Shown: positions 17,539 through 26,641 of the stretch, piece after piece
Layout: every line of letters starts with the position of its first letter
Position numbering within the stretch: position 1 is the first letter of the stretch
Source: Rhodospirillales bacterium
GTDB taxonomy: Bacteria > Pseudomonadota > Alphaproteobacteria > Acetobacterales > Acetobacteraceae
DNA: 64,000 nt
Reading direction: 5' to 3'
Assembly (NCBI GenBank): GCA_017304945.1
Contig: JAFKLG010000058.1
Coordinates: 93,233 to 157,232 of the forward strand
Program-made: the position numbers and the translations under genes
The notes under the pieces: model-generated
The model's input: the letters and a program-made list of their open reading frames with translations, nothing else
Database searches by the model: none
Told to the model about the DNA's origin: nothing

Positions 17539-18209
17539 GCCGCGGCCTTGGTGTGGCGGTGCCCGAGCGTCTGGCCGATCCAGCGGCCGAACGACAGGGC
17601 AGGGGTGACGCTCATGCCGCCCACGAAGGCGTTGCCGGACAGCGCCGCGCCGCCCATCGCTTCGCCGATCGTATACAGGTTCGGGATCGGCTTGCCTTCC
17701 GTGTTCAGCACGCGCAATTCCGTGTCGATGGCGAGGCCCGCCGGCGTCTTCAGGATGATGCCGTGCATGCGGATGGCGCGCAGCGGCGCGGTGGCGACAG
17801 CGGCGGGGCGATGCTGGCGACCCAGCGGATCGGGCGCACCGTCCGCAAGCGCGGTGTTGTAGGCGGCGATCGTTTCGGCGAGCCCGGCGGGGTCGAAGCC
17901 CATTCCCATCAGCCAGTCGAAGGTAGGAGCGGCGAGTGCGGCAGCTTTTTCGACCAGCGAAACGTCGCAGGTGTTGCGGCTGATGCGGATCGCCTCCTGC
18001 ACATGCGCGGCGACGCTGTCCGCGATGCCGCGGGCACGCTGCAATTCAGTGCCGGCGGCGCTCATCTGCCCGGCGGAGACATGCAGCGTGCCGCCGATGC
18101 GGTCCGATTGCTCGATCAAGAGCACATTGGCGCCGGTTTGGACGGCCTCGATCGCGGCTGGAATGCCGGCCGTTCCGGCACCCACGATGACGATGTCGAA
18201 TTGCTGCAT
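17535..18209 (-). CDS. Internally deleted FAD flavoprotein (fumarate reductase / ketosteroid dehydrogenase family)
   Basis: A 224-aa frame. The N-terminus has the FAD-binding sequence DIVIVGAGTAGIPAAIEA. The C-terminus has the family tail TLRVLNTEG-like region, IPNLYTIGEAMGG and GGMSVTPALSFGRW. Family members usually have 450-550 residues. Here the N-terminal part runs directly into the late DPAGLAETIAAYN segment near residue 105 (about 17897), so the capping and catalytic region is missing in frame. It is either a degenerate enzyme kept for operon integrity or a recent deletion. The ATG at 18209 has GGAAGG six bases upstream. It is first in the module B minus operon. Confidence 0.75.
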   Translation of the reverse strand: MQQFDIVIVGAGTAGIPAAIEAVQTGANVLLIEQSDRIGGTLHVSAGQMSAAGTELQRARGIADSVAAHVQEAIRISRNTCDVSLVEKAAALAAPTFDWLMGMGFDPAGLAETIAAYNTALADGAPDPLGRQHRPAAVATAPLRAIRMHGIILKTPAGLAIDTELRVLNTEGKPIPNLYTIGEAMGGAALSGNAFVGGMSVTPALSFGRWIGQTLGHRHTKAAA

Positions 18210-18505
18210 GGGCATCCTTCCGCGACTGTGCCGGGCAACGAGGCAATGGGCGGCGATCCGCCCAACCCCGGTCGGGCCTCTGCCGCGTCGATGGGCAATT
18301 CTGGCCGACGTCGTGGTTTTCCTGTTGGCGGGTTGGCAAACTGCGCCTAAAGTTGTGCCATCATGCATACAGGTTCGCAAGCGTTCCCCAGCCATGCATC
18401 TTCCGTAGCCATGCGGTTCCGCAGGCGGACCAAGATCGTTCCGCGAGGTCTGCGCGCTTGTCGGCTTCATTCGTGCCCGCTCCCGAAACTCCTTGAGGCT
18501 TGCTG

Positions 18506-19486
18506 ATGAAAACCTCCCTCTCGCGCCGCGGACTGATGCTTTCGCTCGGCGGCGCCGCACTGCTCGCGCCGACCGTGCGGGCGCAGAGCAAGATCACCTT
18601 GCGGTATGGCAACGCGGGGAACGCGCAGACGCTGTCGAACACCTTCAACGCGAAGTTGTTCGCAGATGTGACCAGCAAGACGGGCGGGGCGGTCGCGTTC
18701 ACCATCTTCGCCGGCACGTTGGGCGGCGAGCAGAAGCTGCTGGAGTCGATGGCGCTGGGCAGCCTCGATATCTACAACGGCGCCTATACCGGCACGCGCG
18801 AGTTCGACATCCTCTACAGCCCGTATTTCTTCCGTGATGGCGCGCAGGCCGACCGGGTGATGCAGGGCGAGATCGGCGCCAAGGCCTCCGCCGTTCTGCA
18901 GAAGCGCTACCGCGCCCGCCTCCTCGGCACCGGCCGGCTCGGCACCTACAACCTGATGCTGAAGGAGCCGATCAAGAGCTTCGCCGACCTCAAGGGCCGC
19001 AAGATCCGCACCGCCGCGATCGAGGGCTGCATCGAGGGCGTGAAGTTCTTCGGCGGCAATCCCACGCCGATCCCGTTCGACCAGATCTACCTCGCGCTGC
19101 AGCAGGGCATCGTCGACGGCGTGCTGACCGCGCTGAACCCAGGTGTTGCAGGCAAGTTCTACGAAGTCTGCAAATACGTGGTGGCCAGCGACTTCGGCGT
19201 GGCGCTGGACAAGGAGGTGATCTCCGACACCGCATGGAACCGGCTGAAGCCGGATCAGCGGAAGATCCTGGCCGATGGCTTCAAGTCGCTCGAGGTGACC
19301 GACTACTACGACATCGGCCTGAAGCAGAAGGACGCCGATCTGGCGAGCTGGGCGAAGGCCAACGGCCCGGACAGCGTGATCCGGCTGGATGCCGGCAAAC
19401 TGTATGAGGAGCTGGAGCCGTTGAACAGCCGCCTGGCGAACGAGGTGTTCGGCCCCGGCGCCTGGGATGCCGTGAAGAAGGCCTGA
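18506..19486 (+). CDS. TRAP transporter periplasmic solute-binding protein (DctP-type)
   Basis: A 326-aa binding protein with a Tat-like signal (SRRGLMLSLGGAALLAP, cleavage near VRAQS). Family features are a GTLGGEQKLLESMALGSLD segment, the FADLKGRKIRT motif that contains the ligand-contacting Arg, and FDQIYLALQQGIVDG. The ATG at 18506 has GAGG seven bases upstream. It delivers a carboxylate-type ligand to the DctQM permease encoded 1.4 kb downstream. TRAP ligands are nearly always organic acids. Confidence 0.92.
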   Translation: MKTSLSRRGLMLSLGGAALLAPTVRAQSKITLRYGNAGNAQTLSNTFNAKLFADVTSKTGGAVAFTIFAGTLGGEQKLLESMALGSLDIYNGAYTGTREFDILYSPYFFRDGAQADRVMQGEIGAKASAVLQKRYRARLLGTGRLGTYNLMLKEPIKSFADLKGRKIRTAAIEGCIEGVKFFGGNPTPIPFDQIYLALQQGIVDGVLTALNPGVAGKFYEVCKYVVASDFGVALDKEVISDTAWNRLKPDQRKILADGFKSLEVTDYYDIGLKQKDADLASWAKANGPDSVIRLDAGKLYEELEPLNSRLANEVFGPGAWDAVKKA

Positions 19487-19512
19487 GCCGCGCCACGATC
19501 GGAGGATCCAGC

Positions 19513-19824
19513 ATGACCACGACTCCAGCCGCCCCCGAGCAGACCTTCTTCGCGGATGCTGCACTCGACCGCGCGGTCGCGATGATCATGACGCTCGGTG
19601 CCGAACTCTATGTGGTGAAGGACCGGCTGCGGGCGCTCGAGGTCATGCTGGCCGAACGCCAGGTCATCGCGCCGGATGCGCTCGATCGCTACGTGCCCGA
19701 GGGTGCGGAGCGGGCGCGTGTGGCCGCGGAACGTGATGCGTTCGTGGGTGAGCTGATGCGCTGCGTGCTGGGCGAACAGGCATCCACGGGCGCGCCCGCG
19801 GACGTGACCCAGCGCTTCCAGTAA
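19513..19824 (+). CDS. Small helical protein paired with the methyltransferase, copy B
   Basis: A 103-aa helical protein, paralogue of 3291-3587, sharing an LxxELxxxxxRxxALE-type core. It lies 26 bp after dctP and 23 bp before the second methyltransferase. It is preceded by GGAGG (19501-19505). Function is unknown. Conservation of the pair in reversed order supports a physical or functional link with the methyltransferase. Confidence 0.72.
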   Translation: MTTTPAAPEQTFFADAALDRAVAMIMTLGAELYVVKDRLRALEVMLAERQVIAPDALDRYVPEGAERARVAAERDAFVGELMRCVLGEQASTGAPADVTQRFQ

Positions 19825-19847
19825 CGCCGGACGGGAGGGGACAGAGG

Positions 19848-20924
19848 ATGGCAAAGGACCTGCCGGTCGACCGGCGCTTCGACGCGTATCAGGACTTCGT
19901 GCTGGGCTGCAAACTGGCGTGGACGCGCAGCCTGTATCCGGCGCTGCGCGCGCATTATGCCGAGGCGGTCGCGGCCGCCGACGCGCCGCCGGCCAGCGCC
20001 GCCGATGTCGCGGCGCTGCTGAAGGATGACCCGCTCAACCAGTATTTCGGCTGGTTCGAACGCCATCTGCAGCGCATGAAATACTCCGGCCGGCACGGGC
20101 TCGCGCCGCATTTCGCGGCCCAGCGTGCGGAGCTGGAGGATGAGCTGGCGGCCGGCGCCGAAAGCGGCATCCTGACGCTCGATCCGGCCTTCGAGCAGCC
20201 CGCGTATTACGTGGCGATCGACATCCACCAGCATCCCGGCGGTGTCTGGAGCGACGAGGTTGCCGGCTATGTCTATGAGCGCGGGGCGCGCACCACGACG
20301 CCGCTGCTGGAGGAGGATGCCGACCTGCATCATCGCTTCACCCGTGAGGTGATGGCGCGAGCCACCAATCCACGCCGGCTGGTCGACCTGGGCTGCGGCT
20401 TCGGCAAAAGCAGCCGCCCGTTCTACAACAAGCACCGCGAGCTGGATGTCACCGGCGTGGAACTCTCCGCGCCCTGCCTGAAGCTCGCGGCGCGCACCGC
20501 CGTGCAGGACCAGGCGCGCAACGTGCGGTTCCGCCAGGCGGACAGTGCCGACACCGGGCTGGAGGCGGGCGCCTATGACGTGGTGACCAGTACCATGGTG
20601 CTGCACGAGATGCCGCCCAGCCATATCGAGAGGACCATTCAGGAATCCTTCCGGCTGCTGGTGCCGGGCGGGTTGTCGATCCATCTGGACTTCCTGACCG
20701 ACCAGGACCCGTTTCGCCGGTTCATCCACTACGGCCACAGCGCGCGCAACAATGAGCCGTTCATGCCGCCGCTGAACGAGATGGACCTGGAAGGTGCCCA
20801 TCGCCGCGCCGGCTTCGAGACGTTCGAGGTCGTGCCGTTCGCGGAGATGCCCGGCACGCTGGATCCGGCCTTCACCGCGTGGCGGTTCCCCTGGACCATG
20901 ATCATCGCCCGCAAGCCGGCCTGA
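19848..20924 (+). CDS. Class I SAM-dependent methyltransferase, copy B
   Basis: A 358-aa paralogue of 2260-3294 with motif I DLGCGFGKSSRPF near residue 183, DIHQHPGGVW before it, VLHEMP after it and RNNEPFMPPL near the C-terminus. It lies inside a TRAP operon, between the binding protein and the membrane subunits. This implies that it acts on the imported compound or a product of it. The acceptor is unknown. Confidence 0.88.
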   Translation: MAKDLPVDRRFDAYQDFVLGCKLAWTRSLYPALRAHYAEAVAAADAPPASAADVAALLKDDPLNQYFGWFERHLQRMKYSGRHGLAPHFAAQRAELEDELAAGAESGILTLDPAFEQPAYYVAIDIHQHPGGVWSDEVAGYVYERGARTTTPLLEEDADLHHRFTREVMARATNPRRLVDLGCGFGKSSRPFYNKHRELDVTGVELSAPCLKLAARTAVQDQARNVRFRQADSADTGLEAGAYDVVTSTMVLHEMPPSHIERTIQESFRLLVPGGLSIHLDFLTDQDPFRRFIHYGHSARNNEPFMPPLNEMDLEGAHRRAGFETFEVVPFAEMPGTLDPAFTAWRFPWTMIIARKPA

Positions 20925-20928
20925 CACC

Positions 20929-21435
20929 ATGAGCAACCATGGTGTGCCACGCCCCACCACGATCCTGGACAAGGTGATCTACTATCTGGGCGCGCTCGGG
21001 ATGCTCTCCCTGTTCGCCGTGGTGATCTACAGCGTCGGCATGCGCTACCTGTTCAATCGCCCGCCGCTGTGGTCGGCCGACGTGCCCAACCTGATTTTCA
21101 TCTGGCTGGTGTTCGGGGTCGTCGGCCTCACTGCCAAGCTGGGGCCGCAGATCCGTGTGGTGTTCTTCGTGGAGCGGATGCCGCCCGCGCTCAACCGCGC
21201 GCTGCTGATCGTCGCGCACTGCGCGATCCTGGTGATGCTGGCGACGTTCATCATCTACAGCCAGCCGATCATCGAACTCAGCAGCAGCGAGACGATGCTG
21301 TCCACCGGTTGGTCGGGATCGGTCTACTTCTATGCGCTGCCGATCGGCAGCCTGGTGATCGCCTATTACCAGATCGCCGCGCTGTTCCACCTGCTGACCA
21401 ACCGTGACCACGCCGGGGATGGGCGCCGCCGATGA
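20929..21435 (+). CDS. TRAP transporter small permease subunit (DctQ-type)
   Basis: A 168-aa protein with four predicted membrane helices, starting near LGALGMLSLFAVVIYSVGMR, and the family segment RYLFNRPPLWSADVPNLIFI. It overlaps the large permease by ATGA. It is the scaffold of the DctQM complex in the inner membrane. Confidence 0.9.
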   Translation: MSNHGVPRPTTILDKVIYYLGALGMLSLFAVVIYSVGMRYLFNRPPLWSADVPNLIFIWLVFGVVGLTAKLGPQIRVVFFVERMPPALNRALLIVAHCAILVMLATFIIYSQPIIELSSSETMLSTGWSGSVYFYALPIGSLVIAYYQIAALFHLLTNRDHAGDGRRR

Positions 21436-22727
21436 TCCTCATCACGCTCGTCGTTCTGCTGATGGTCTTCATCCTGTCGGGGATGGAGGTGGCCTGGGCC
21501 ATCGGCCTGACAGCCTTTGTCTGCATCGCGCTATCGCAACTGACGGACAATCCGCAGCCCTTCGTCGTGTTCGCGCACGAGATGACCTCGGGCATCAACT
21601 CCTTCACGCTGCTCAGCGTGCCGCTGTTCATCTTCGCGGGTGAGCTGCTGACTCTCAGCGGCGCCACCAAGCGACTGGTCGACCTGGCCTCGGCGCTGGT
21701 CGGGCACATCAGCGGCGGCCTGGCCAATGTCGCGGTGACGGCAAACTTCGTCGTCTCCGGCATGTCGGGCTCCGCCATGGCGGACGCCGCGGCGACCGGA
21801 GTCGTGCTGGTGCCGGAAATGGCGCGACGCAACTATCCGGTGGATTATGCCTGCGCGGTGATCGCCTGCGCGGCGACCGTGGGACCGCTGGTGCCGCCCT
21901 CGCTGCTGTTCATCGTGCTGGGGGCCGCGGTCAACCTGTCGGTGGGCAAGTTGTTCCTGGCCGGCATCGTCCCCGCCTTCGTGCTGTTCCTGTCGATGTA
22001 CGCGCTCACCTGGTGGATCGCCCGCCGCCGCGGCCTGCCGCGCGAGCCGAAGCTGCCCTGGGCGCAGCGTGTGCGCATCATCGTCCTTGGGCTGCCGCCG
22101 CTGGCGGCGCCGGCCTTCGTGGTCGCCTCCATGGTGCTGGGCATCGCGACGCCCACCGAAGCCGCATCCATCGCGGTGCTCTACACGCTGTTCCTGGGCT
22201 GCCTCATCTATCGCACGCTCAACCTGCGCAACATCATCGACTGCGCCGCGCGTTCGGCCCTGGTGGCGACTGCGGTGATGCTGACCGTGGCGACGTCGCA
22301 GATCTTCTCGGCGCTGGTGGTGCACGAGCAGTTCGGTGACATGCTGACCACCGGCATGCTGTCGATATCGCACAATCCCTACGTGCTGCTGTTCATGGTG
22401 AACATCATCCTGCTGATGTTGGGCATGTTCATGGAGCCGCTGCCGATCGTGCTGGTGCTGGCGCCGCTGCTGGTGCCGATGATGGAAAGCGTCGGCGTCG
22501 ACCCGATCCATCTCGGTGTGGTGATGGTGCTGAACCTGATGGTCGGGCTGATCCACCCCCCGGTGGGGATGAACCTGTTCGTCGTCTCGGCCATCGGCCG
22601 GGTGGAACTGATGGACGTGTTCTTCCAGGCCATCCCCTACATGCTGCTGCTGCTGGGCCTGCTGATCGCCATCACCTACGTGCCGCAGATCAGCCTGTTC
22701 CTGCCCAACCTGATCATGGGGCACTGA
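21432..22727 (+). CDS. TRAP transporter large permease subunit (DctM-type)
   Basis: A 431-aa permease with about 12 hydrophobic segments and the DctM features SGMSGSAMADAAATG and the GPLVPPSLLFIVLG stretch. The repeat half has LLMLGMFMEPLPIVLVLAPL and the GLIHPPVGMNLFV motif. It is the sodium-coupled transport subunit. It ends 7 bp before the convergent cysteine hydrolase gene. Confidence 0.93.
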   Translation: MILITLVVLLMVFILSGMEVAWAIGLTAFVCIALSQLTDNPQPFVVFAHEMTSGINSFTLLSVPLFIFAGELLTLSGATKRLVDLASALVGHISGGLANVAVTANFVVSGMSGSAMADAAATGVVLVPEMARRNYPVDYACAVIACAATVGPLVPPSLLFIVLGAAVNLSVGKLFLAGIVPAFVLFLSMYALTWWIARRRGLPREPKLPWAQRVRIIVLGLPPLAAPAFVVASMVLGIATPTEAASIAVLYTLFLGCLIYRTLNLRNIIDCAARSALVATAVMLTVATSQIFSALVVHEQFGDMLTTGMLSISHNPYVLLFMVNIILLMLGMFMEPLPIVLVLAPLLVPMMESVGVDPIHLGVVMVLNLMVGLIHPPVGMNLFVVSAIGRVELMDVFFQAIPYMLLLLGLLIAITYVPQISLFLPNLIMGH

Positions 22728-22734
22728 TCCGCCA

Positions 22735-23403
22735 TCACGGCGTCCAGGCCTGCAGATAGGCGAACACGGTCTGCACCGGCACCACGTCGGCGTATTTCAC
22801 CTGCAGGTCGTACAGGCTGGCGAAATGCGGGCTCTCGTGCCGGTCGGCGGTGCATTCCTCCGGCACGATGGTGCGGAACCCGTGCGACAGGCTGTCCACC
22901 GCCGTCGCACGCACGCAGCCCGAGGTCGACCCACCGGTGACGATCACCGTATCGATGCGGTGGAAATTCAGCAGCGACGGCAGGTGCGTCTCGTGGAAGG
23001 CTGACGCCATGCGCTTGTTGATCACGGTGTCCCGCTGCGGGTCGATGGTGAGCCGATCATCGAGCTGCGACCGGCGTGAGCCTTCCTTGATGTTCTGCAG
23101 AGAATCGGGCGTGTCGGAGCGGGTGCCCCAGAGGCCGCAATCATCGCCTGAGGGCGAATAGGCGACATAGGTCCACACCACCGGGAGCCCGCGCTCGCGC
23201 ATCAGCTTCGCCAGCCGGTCGATGTACTCCACCTGCCGCGGATCGGTTTCATATGCCGTGACGAACTCGTCCGGCCGCGTGTAGGCATGCTGCACGTCCA
23301 CGTTGACCAGCGCGGGCCGCTTGCCGAAGCCGAAGCTGCGGCGCACCGAGCTTGATTTCAGAGCCTCGTAGAGTTGGCGGGCGGTCTGGTTGGAAAGCTC
23401 CAT
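22735..23403 (-). CDS. Cysteine hydrolase (isochorismatase / N-carbamoylsarcosine amidase family)
   Basis: A 222-aa protein with the Asp-Lys-Cys catalytic triad visible as NVDVQHAYT (Asp), INKRMASAF (Lys) and STSGCVRATAVD (Cys). The STSGCVRATA form resembles amide-cleaving members rather than true isochorismatases. The ATG at 23403 is preceded by GAGGAG. It could release an amine or carbamate from the TRAP-imported compound; this is inferred from context. Confidence 0.88.
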   Translation of the reverse strand: MELSNQTARQLYEALKSSSVRRSFGFGKRPALVNVDVQHAYTRPDEFVTAYETDPRQVEYIDRLAKLMRERGLPVVWTYVAYSPSGDDCGLWGTRSDTPDSLQNIKEGSRRSQLDDRLTIDPQRDTVINKRMASAFHETHLPSLLNFHRIDTVIVTGGSTSGCVRATAVDSLSHGFRTIVPEECTADRHESPHFASLYDLQVKYADVVPVQTVFAYLQAWTP

Positions 23404-23591
23404 GGCGGGGGCTCCTCGGGCGTGACCGCGGTGGTCTCTTGGTCCGCGGCGGCGATGAAAACGACAGCACGAGCCATGCAACTATGCGGCCAGCCGGATC
23501 AGAATGCCGCCGGCAGCGGCGCTCTCATCATATTCGGGCACTTGCGGTGACGACGGCCTTGGACCAGTTGGCGGCTCTCCGGCGCTCAACG

Positions 23592-23906
23592 CTAGCACCG
23601 GTGGATACTTCCAGGTTCGCCGCACCGGCGCCGCTCCTCTGCCGTATGGGCCAGCACCTGCGTGGGATCGCGGCCGAACGGCAAAGTTCTGGCCAGGGCG
23701 ACATCCATCCGCGACAGGCCAATATCGCACAGTAGCTCATCGCTCAGACCTTGCAGAATTCTTGTATCCCGACGGCGTTGCCACAGATAATATAATCTGG
23801 CAACGATCGTCACAGCCCGTCGCGTCGTGGTGGTCGAAATCGCACCGGCGGCGTTCCAGGCCGTCTGGCTCGGCGAAGAGTGCGACTGAAGTAGCGCGGT
23901 CGTCAT
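23592..23906 (-). CDS. DUF1127 (YjiS-like) small protein
   Basis: A 104-aa protein whose central part, LSDELLCDIGLSRMDVA, preceded by an Arg-rich LYYLWQRRRDTR, is the DUF1127 motif. Short DUF1127 proteins in alphaproteobacteria are often small RNA-linked or involved in phosphate and carbon metabolism. This one carries extra residues at both ends. The ATG at 23906 has AAGGA nine bases upstream. Confidence 0.75.
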   Translation of the reverse strand: MTTALLQSHSSPSQTAWNAAGAISTTTTRRAVTIVARLYYLWQRRRDTRILQGLSDELLCDIGLSRMDVALARTLPFGRDPTQVLAHTAEERRRCGEPGSIHRC

Positions 23907-24097
23907 CGGGTGGGTTCCTTCCGTATCTGTCTGGACGGACATCGTCTTCAACCACGCCGATATGCCCCACTGCCGCTTCCGTTGCTTGTCGCCAGTCACA
24001 TCTGGCGTTATCGTTTTTTGCCTTTCCGGGAGCAGGGCCGATCAGTAGCGTCGGACAGCACGAAGCAGCTCGCCCAAGCGGCGGGGTTCGTCGGATC

Positions 24098-25534
24098 GTG
24101 GGTGGCTCACGGCTGCAGGTCGACCACGACCACAACGACGTAGAGTTCAACCTCGTGGTGCGCGGGTCGGGTCGCTATCTGATCGGCAATGCCGCCTATG
24201 AGCTGACGGCCGGCACGCTGGTCTGGCTGCTGCCTGGGCAGCGGCACCGGCTGATCCGTTCGCCGAATCTGGAAATGTGGGTGGTCCGCGCACCGTTCGA
24301 CGCCGGCGATGCTGCCTGGCTGACCAAGCTCGCAGAGCAACCATCCCGCATTCTGCCCGGTCACGACCTGCTCGACCTCGACCGTCTGCTGAGCCAGGTG
24401 GCGCAAGATACCGACGATCCGGAGGCGTACCGCGCTGGCCTTCGCTATGCCTTACTCCGGGCTCGGAAGGCCTGCCGCAGCACGTCCAGCGCCGACGGCC
24501 GTCCGCTGCACCCGGCGATCAGTCGCGCGCTCCTGATCATGCGGCAGGGCGACGCATCGCTCTCCCTTTCCGAACTTGCCCAGGCGGCCGGTATCGCAGC
24601 GCCCTATCTCAGCCGCCTGTTCATCGAGCACACCGGGCGCAACTTCATCGAATGGCGCAACCGGCTGCGGTTGGAGCGATTCCTGGAAGCCTACAAGCCC
24701 GGTGACAATCTGCTGGCGTCGGCGCTGTCCGCTGGATTCGGCAGTTATGCGCGGTTTCATCACGTCTTCGGCGAGACGATCGGCTGTGCTCCGAGCGAAT
24801 GGCTTGAAGCAGCCGGACACACCGAAGCCGCTCGACACGAGGCGGTGCGCGACCTTGCGCGGGAGCACGGTCACCTGGCGGCGATCGTGCATGGGAGCCG
24901 GCACGGTTGGACGCGACTGATGGGGATCGTTTCGCCTTCAATAGCCCTGGTGCTGGGAGGCGACTTTCTCACGCATGTCGCAAATACGGCGGAAGGCCCC
25001 AGCGTGATCGCCGACCCGCCGGTCTGGATCCTGGATGCCAGCCTGTCTGAGGCGGAGCGACAACGCCTGGTATCAGCCCTGGCCTCGCAAGGCCCGGCTC
25101 TGGCCGACGAGCTGAACGAGCTGATGCGCGCTGAGGACTTTGCTGGCTTGGCTCACGACGTGTTTCAGGCATACGAATTGAGGTCGGACCGTTTCGGCTG
25201 CGCGGTCGCGGCGTTCGTTGGGCTGCTTTGGATTCTCGCAAAGCGGGCGCCTGACCCGGGCCAGGACGCGATCGTCGCGCTGATCGGACAGGTCGAGACA
25301 CTCCTGCGGCGCCGCCGGAACCCGATCGACCCGAGATTGCTGCAGGACGCGCATTCCGCACTGCTGTGCCATTTTGTGGTCGCCTACCAGGCGCTCCAGT
25401 CGGCGCGTGCCAGCGGCGACCCCCGCGCGCAGGATGACCTTGCCGAAGCGGCCAGCGCGTGCAGCAAGGCCGCGTTCGGAGAGGATGTCGCATTGATGGA
25501 CCTGACGTCGCGCGGCATGCGTCGCAAGGGCTGA
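24098..25534 (+). CDS. AraC-family regulator with a long C-terminal extension
   Basis: About 478 aa from the GTG at 24098; the start is uncertain, with no ATG near the domain boundary and a weak ribosome site. The N-terminal cupin sensor (VDHDHNDVEFNLVVRGSG, LLPGQRHRLI) is followed by an AraC HTH pair (SLSELAQAAGIAAPYLSRLF then the AGFGSYARFHHVFGETIG repeat). After the HTH come about 230 residues of mostly helical sequence with no family I recognise. That is unusual because AraC proteins normally end at the HTH. It may regulate the divergent or adjacent catabolic or export genes. Confidence 0.8.
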   Translation: MGGSRLQVDHDHNDVEFNLVVRGSGRYLIGNAAYELTAGTLVWLLPGQRHRLIRSPNLEMWVVRAPFDAGDAAWLTKLAEQPSRILPGHDLLDLDRLLSQVAQDTDDPEAYRAGLRYALLRARKACRSTSSADGRPLHPAISRALLIMRQGDASLSLSELAQAAGIAAPYLSRLFIEHTGRNFIEWRNRLRLERFLEAYKPGDNLLASALSAGFGSYARFHHVFGETIGCAPSEWLEAAGHTEAARHEAVRDLAREHGHLAAIVHGSRHGWTRLMGIVSPSIALVLGGDFLTHVANTAEGPSVIADPPVWILDASLSEAERQRLVSALASQGPALADELNELMRAEDFAGLAHDVFQAYELRSDRFGCAVAAFVGLLWILAKRAPDPGQDAIVALIGQVETLLRRRRNPIDPRLLQDAHSALLCHFVVAYQALQSARASGDPRAQDDLAEAASACSKAAFGEDVALMDLTSRGMRRKG

Positions 25535-25733
25535 CGCCTACGCCGCGGGTCTCCCGGCTTTCGGTAACAAGCTCCCTGCATTTCGGTGTTCCTCCTCTCG
25601 CGACGTGCCCCTTCGGGTGCCTGCGGGCCATCCGCTGTGGACGATCCGGGTGTGCCGGAATTGCGTAGCGGTTTGGCGCCGGCTCCACCCCTGGTCCCGT
25701 CCGGGCAACGCATGGCGGACGCCGGCGAGCCTG

Positions 25734-26360
25734 TCATGCGAAAGACAGGTTGATGGCCAGCAGTGATGCGACGAAGCACATGGCCGCTCCGGAAACCAGG
25801 TCGAAGAGCCACAGCCGCCGGCCACCGCGTGCGATTCTGGTCATGAGTTGTCCGCCACAGCCGTAAAGCACGTTGCCCGCCACGGCCATCACCACGACGA
25901 TGCCCAGAAATCCCGCCTGCTGCGCAGGCTGATCGATGATCTTGAGGATGGCGGCAGGCACGAAGAGAAACTCCAGATAGCTGAGCGGGTTGACCCAGAC
26001 GATTGGCAGCACGCGGGCCACGCAGGCCAGGGTGGTCTCTGTCTGACATGGATCGTTCGTCGCCTTTCGTGACGTGCCGGCCGCGCGGAACGATTGCAAG
26101 GCGAAGTAGAGCAGTACACCCACCGCGATCCAGGACAGCACCGTGCGGACCGTGGGATCGACGCCCTGCAGACTGGTCGCAAGCCAACCGGACGCCAAGA
26201 CCAATGCTGCCTGGCTGGCTGAGATCAAAGTCACCACAAGCCCGACACGTCCGCGCGCCAGGCCTTCGCGCATCAGGGTGATGTTGTTGGGGCCGATGGA
26301 AAGGATTGAGGTCAGCCCGAGCGTCAACCCCACCTGAATGGCAGTCATATTGCCGGTCAT
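25734..26360 (-). CDS. LysE/RhtB-type amino-acid exporter
   Basis: A 208-aa protein with five or six membrane helices and family hallmarks SIGPNNITLMREGL near the N-terminus and WVNPLSYLEF in the middle. LysE-type proteins export basic or other amino acids. The ATG at 26360 has GGAGG at a 5-base spacing; 26363 is the alternative. It is divergent from the ATP-grasp ligase, which suggests joint export or overflow control. Confidence 0.87.
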   Translation of the reverse strand: MTGNMTAIQVGLTLGLTSILSIGPNNITLMREGLARGRVGLVVTLISASQAALVLASGWLATSLQGVDPTVRTVLSWIAVGVLLYFALQSFRAAGTSRKATNDPCQTETTLACVARVLPIVWVNPLSYLEFLFVPAAILKIIDQPAQQAGFLGIVVVMAVAGNVLYGCGGQLMTRIARGGRRLWLFDLVSGAAMCFVASLLAINLSFA

Positions 26361-26641
26361 CATGTCCTCCGCTGAAGAGGCGCCGCGCAGGAGAAGGGTC
26401 GCGGTCGCTACACCGGCACCGTCACCGGCGAGGGAAGCTATGGACTGATGGATGCCCGCTGCTCATCTCATGGCTTGCCGTTTCTCTCGCGTTTCTTGCG
26501 ATGACGCGCCAGGTTCAGCCACCCCACCGACGTCCGCAGGAATGACAAGATACGAGAGCAACGCCGCAAGCGACGGAATGCGATGCTACGGCCTGCTTGC
26601 TTCCATGGCGCATCACCTGACTGATCTCAGAGGAGGCTGCC

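Noticed and set aside
18361..18399. Two ATGCAT sites upstream of the TRAP operon as an operator
   Set aside because: Six-base palindromes 31 bp apart in one region are too short to support a claim without conservation data.
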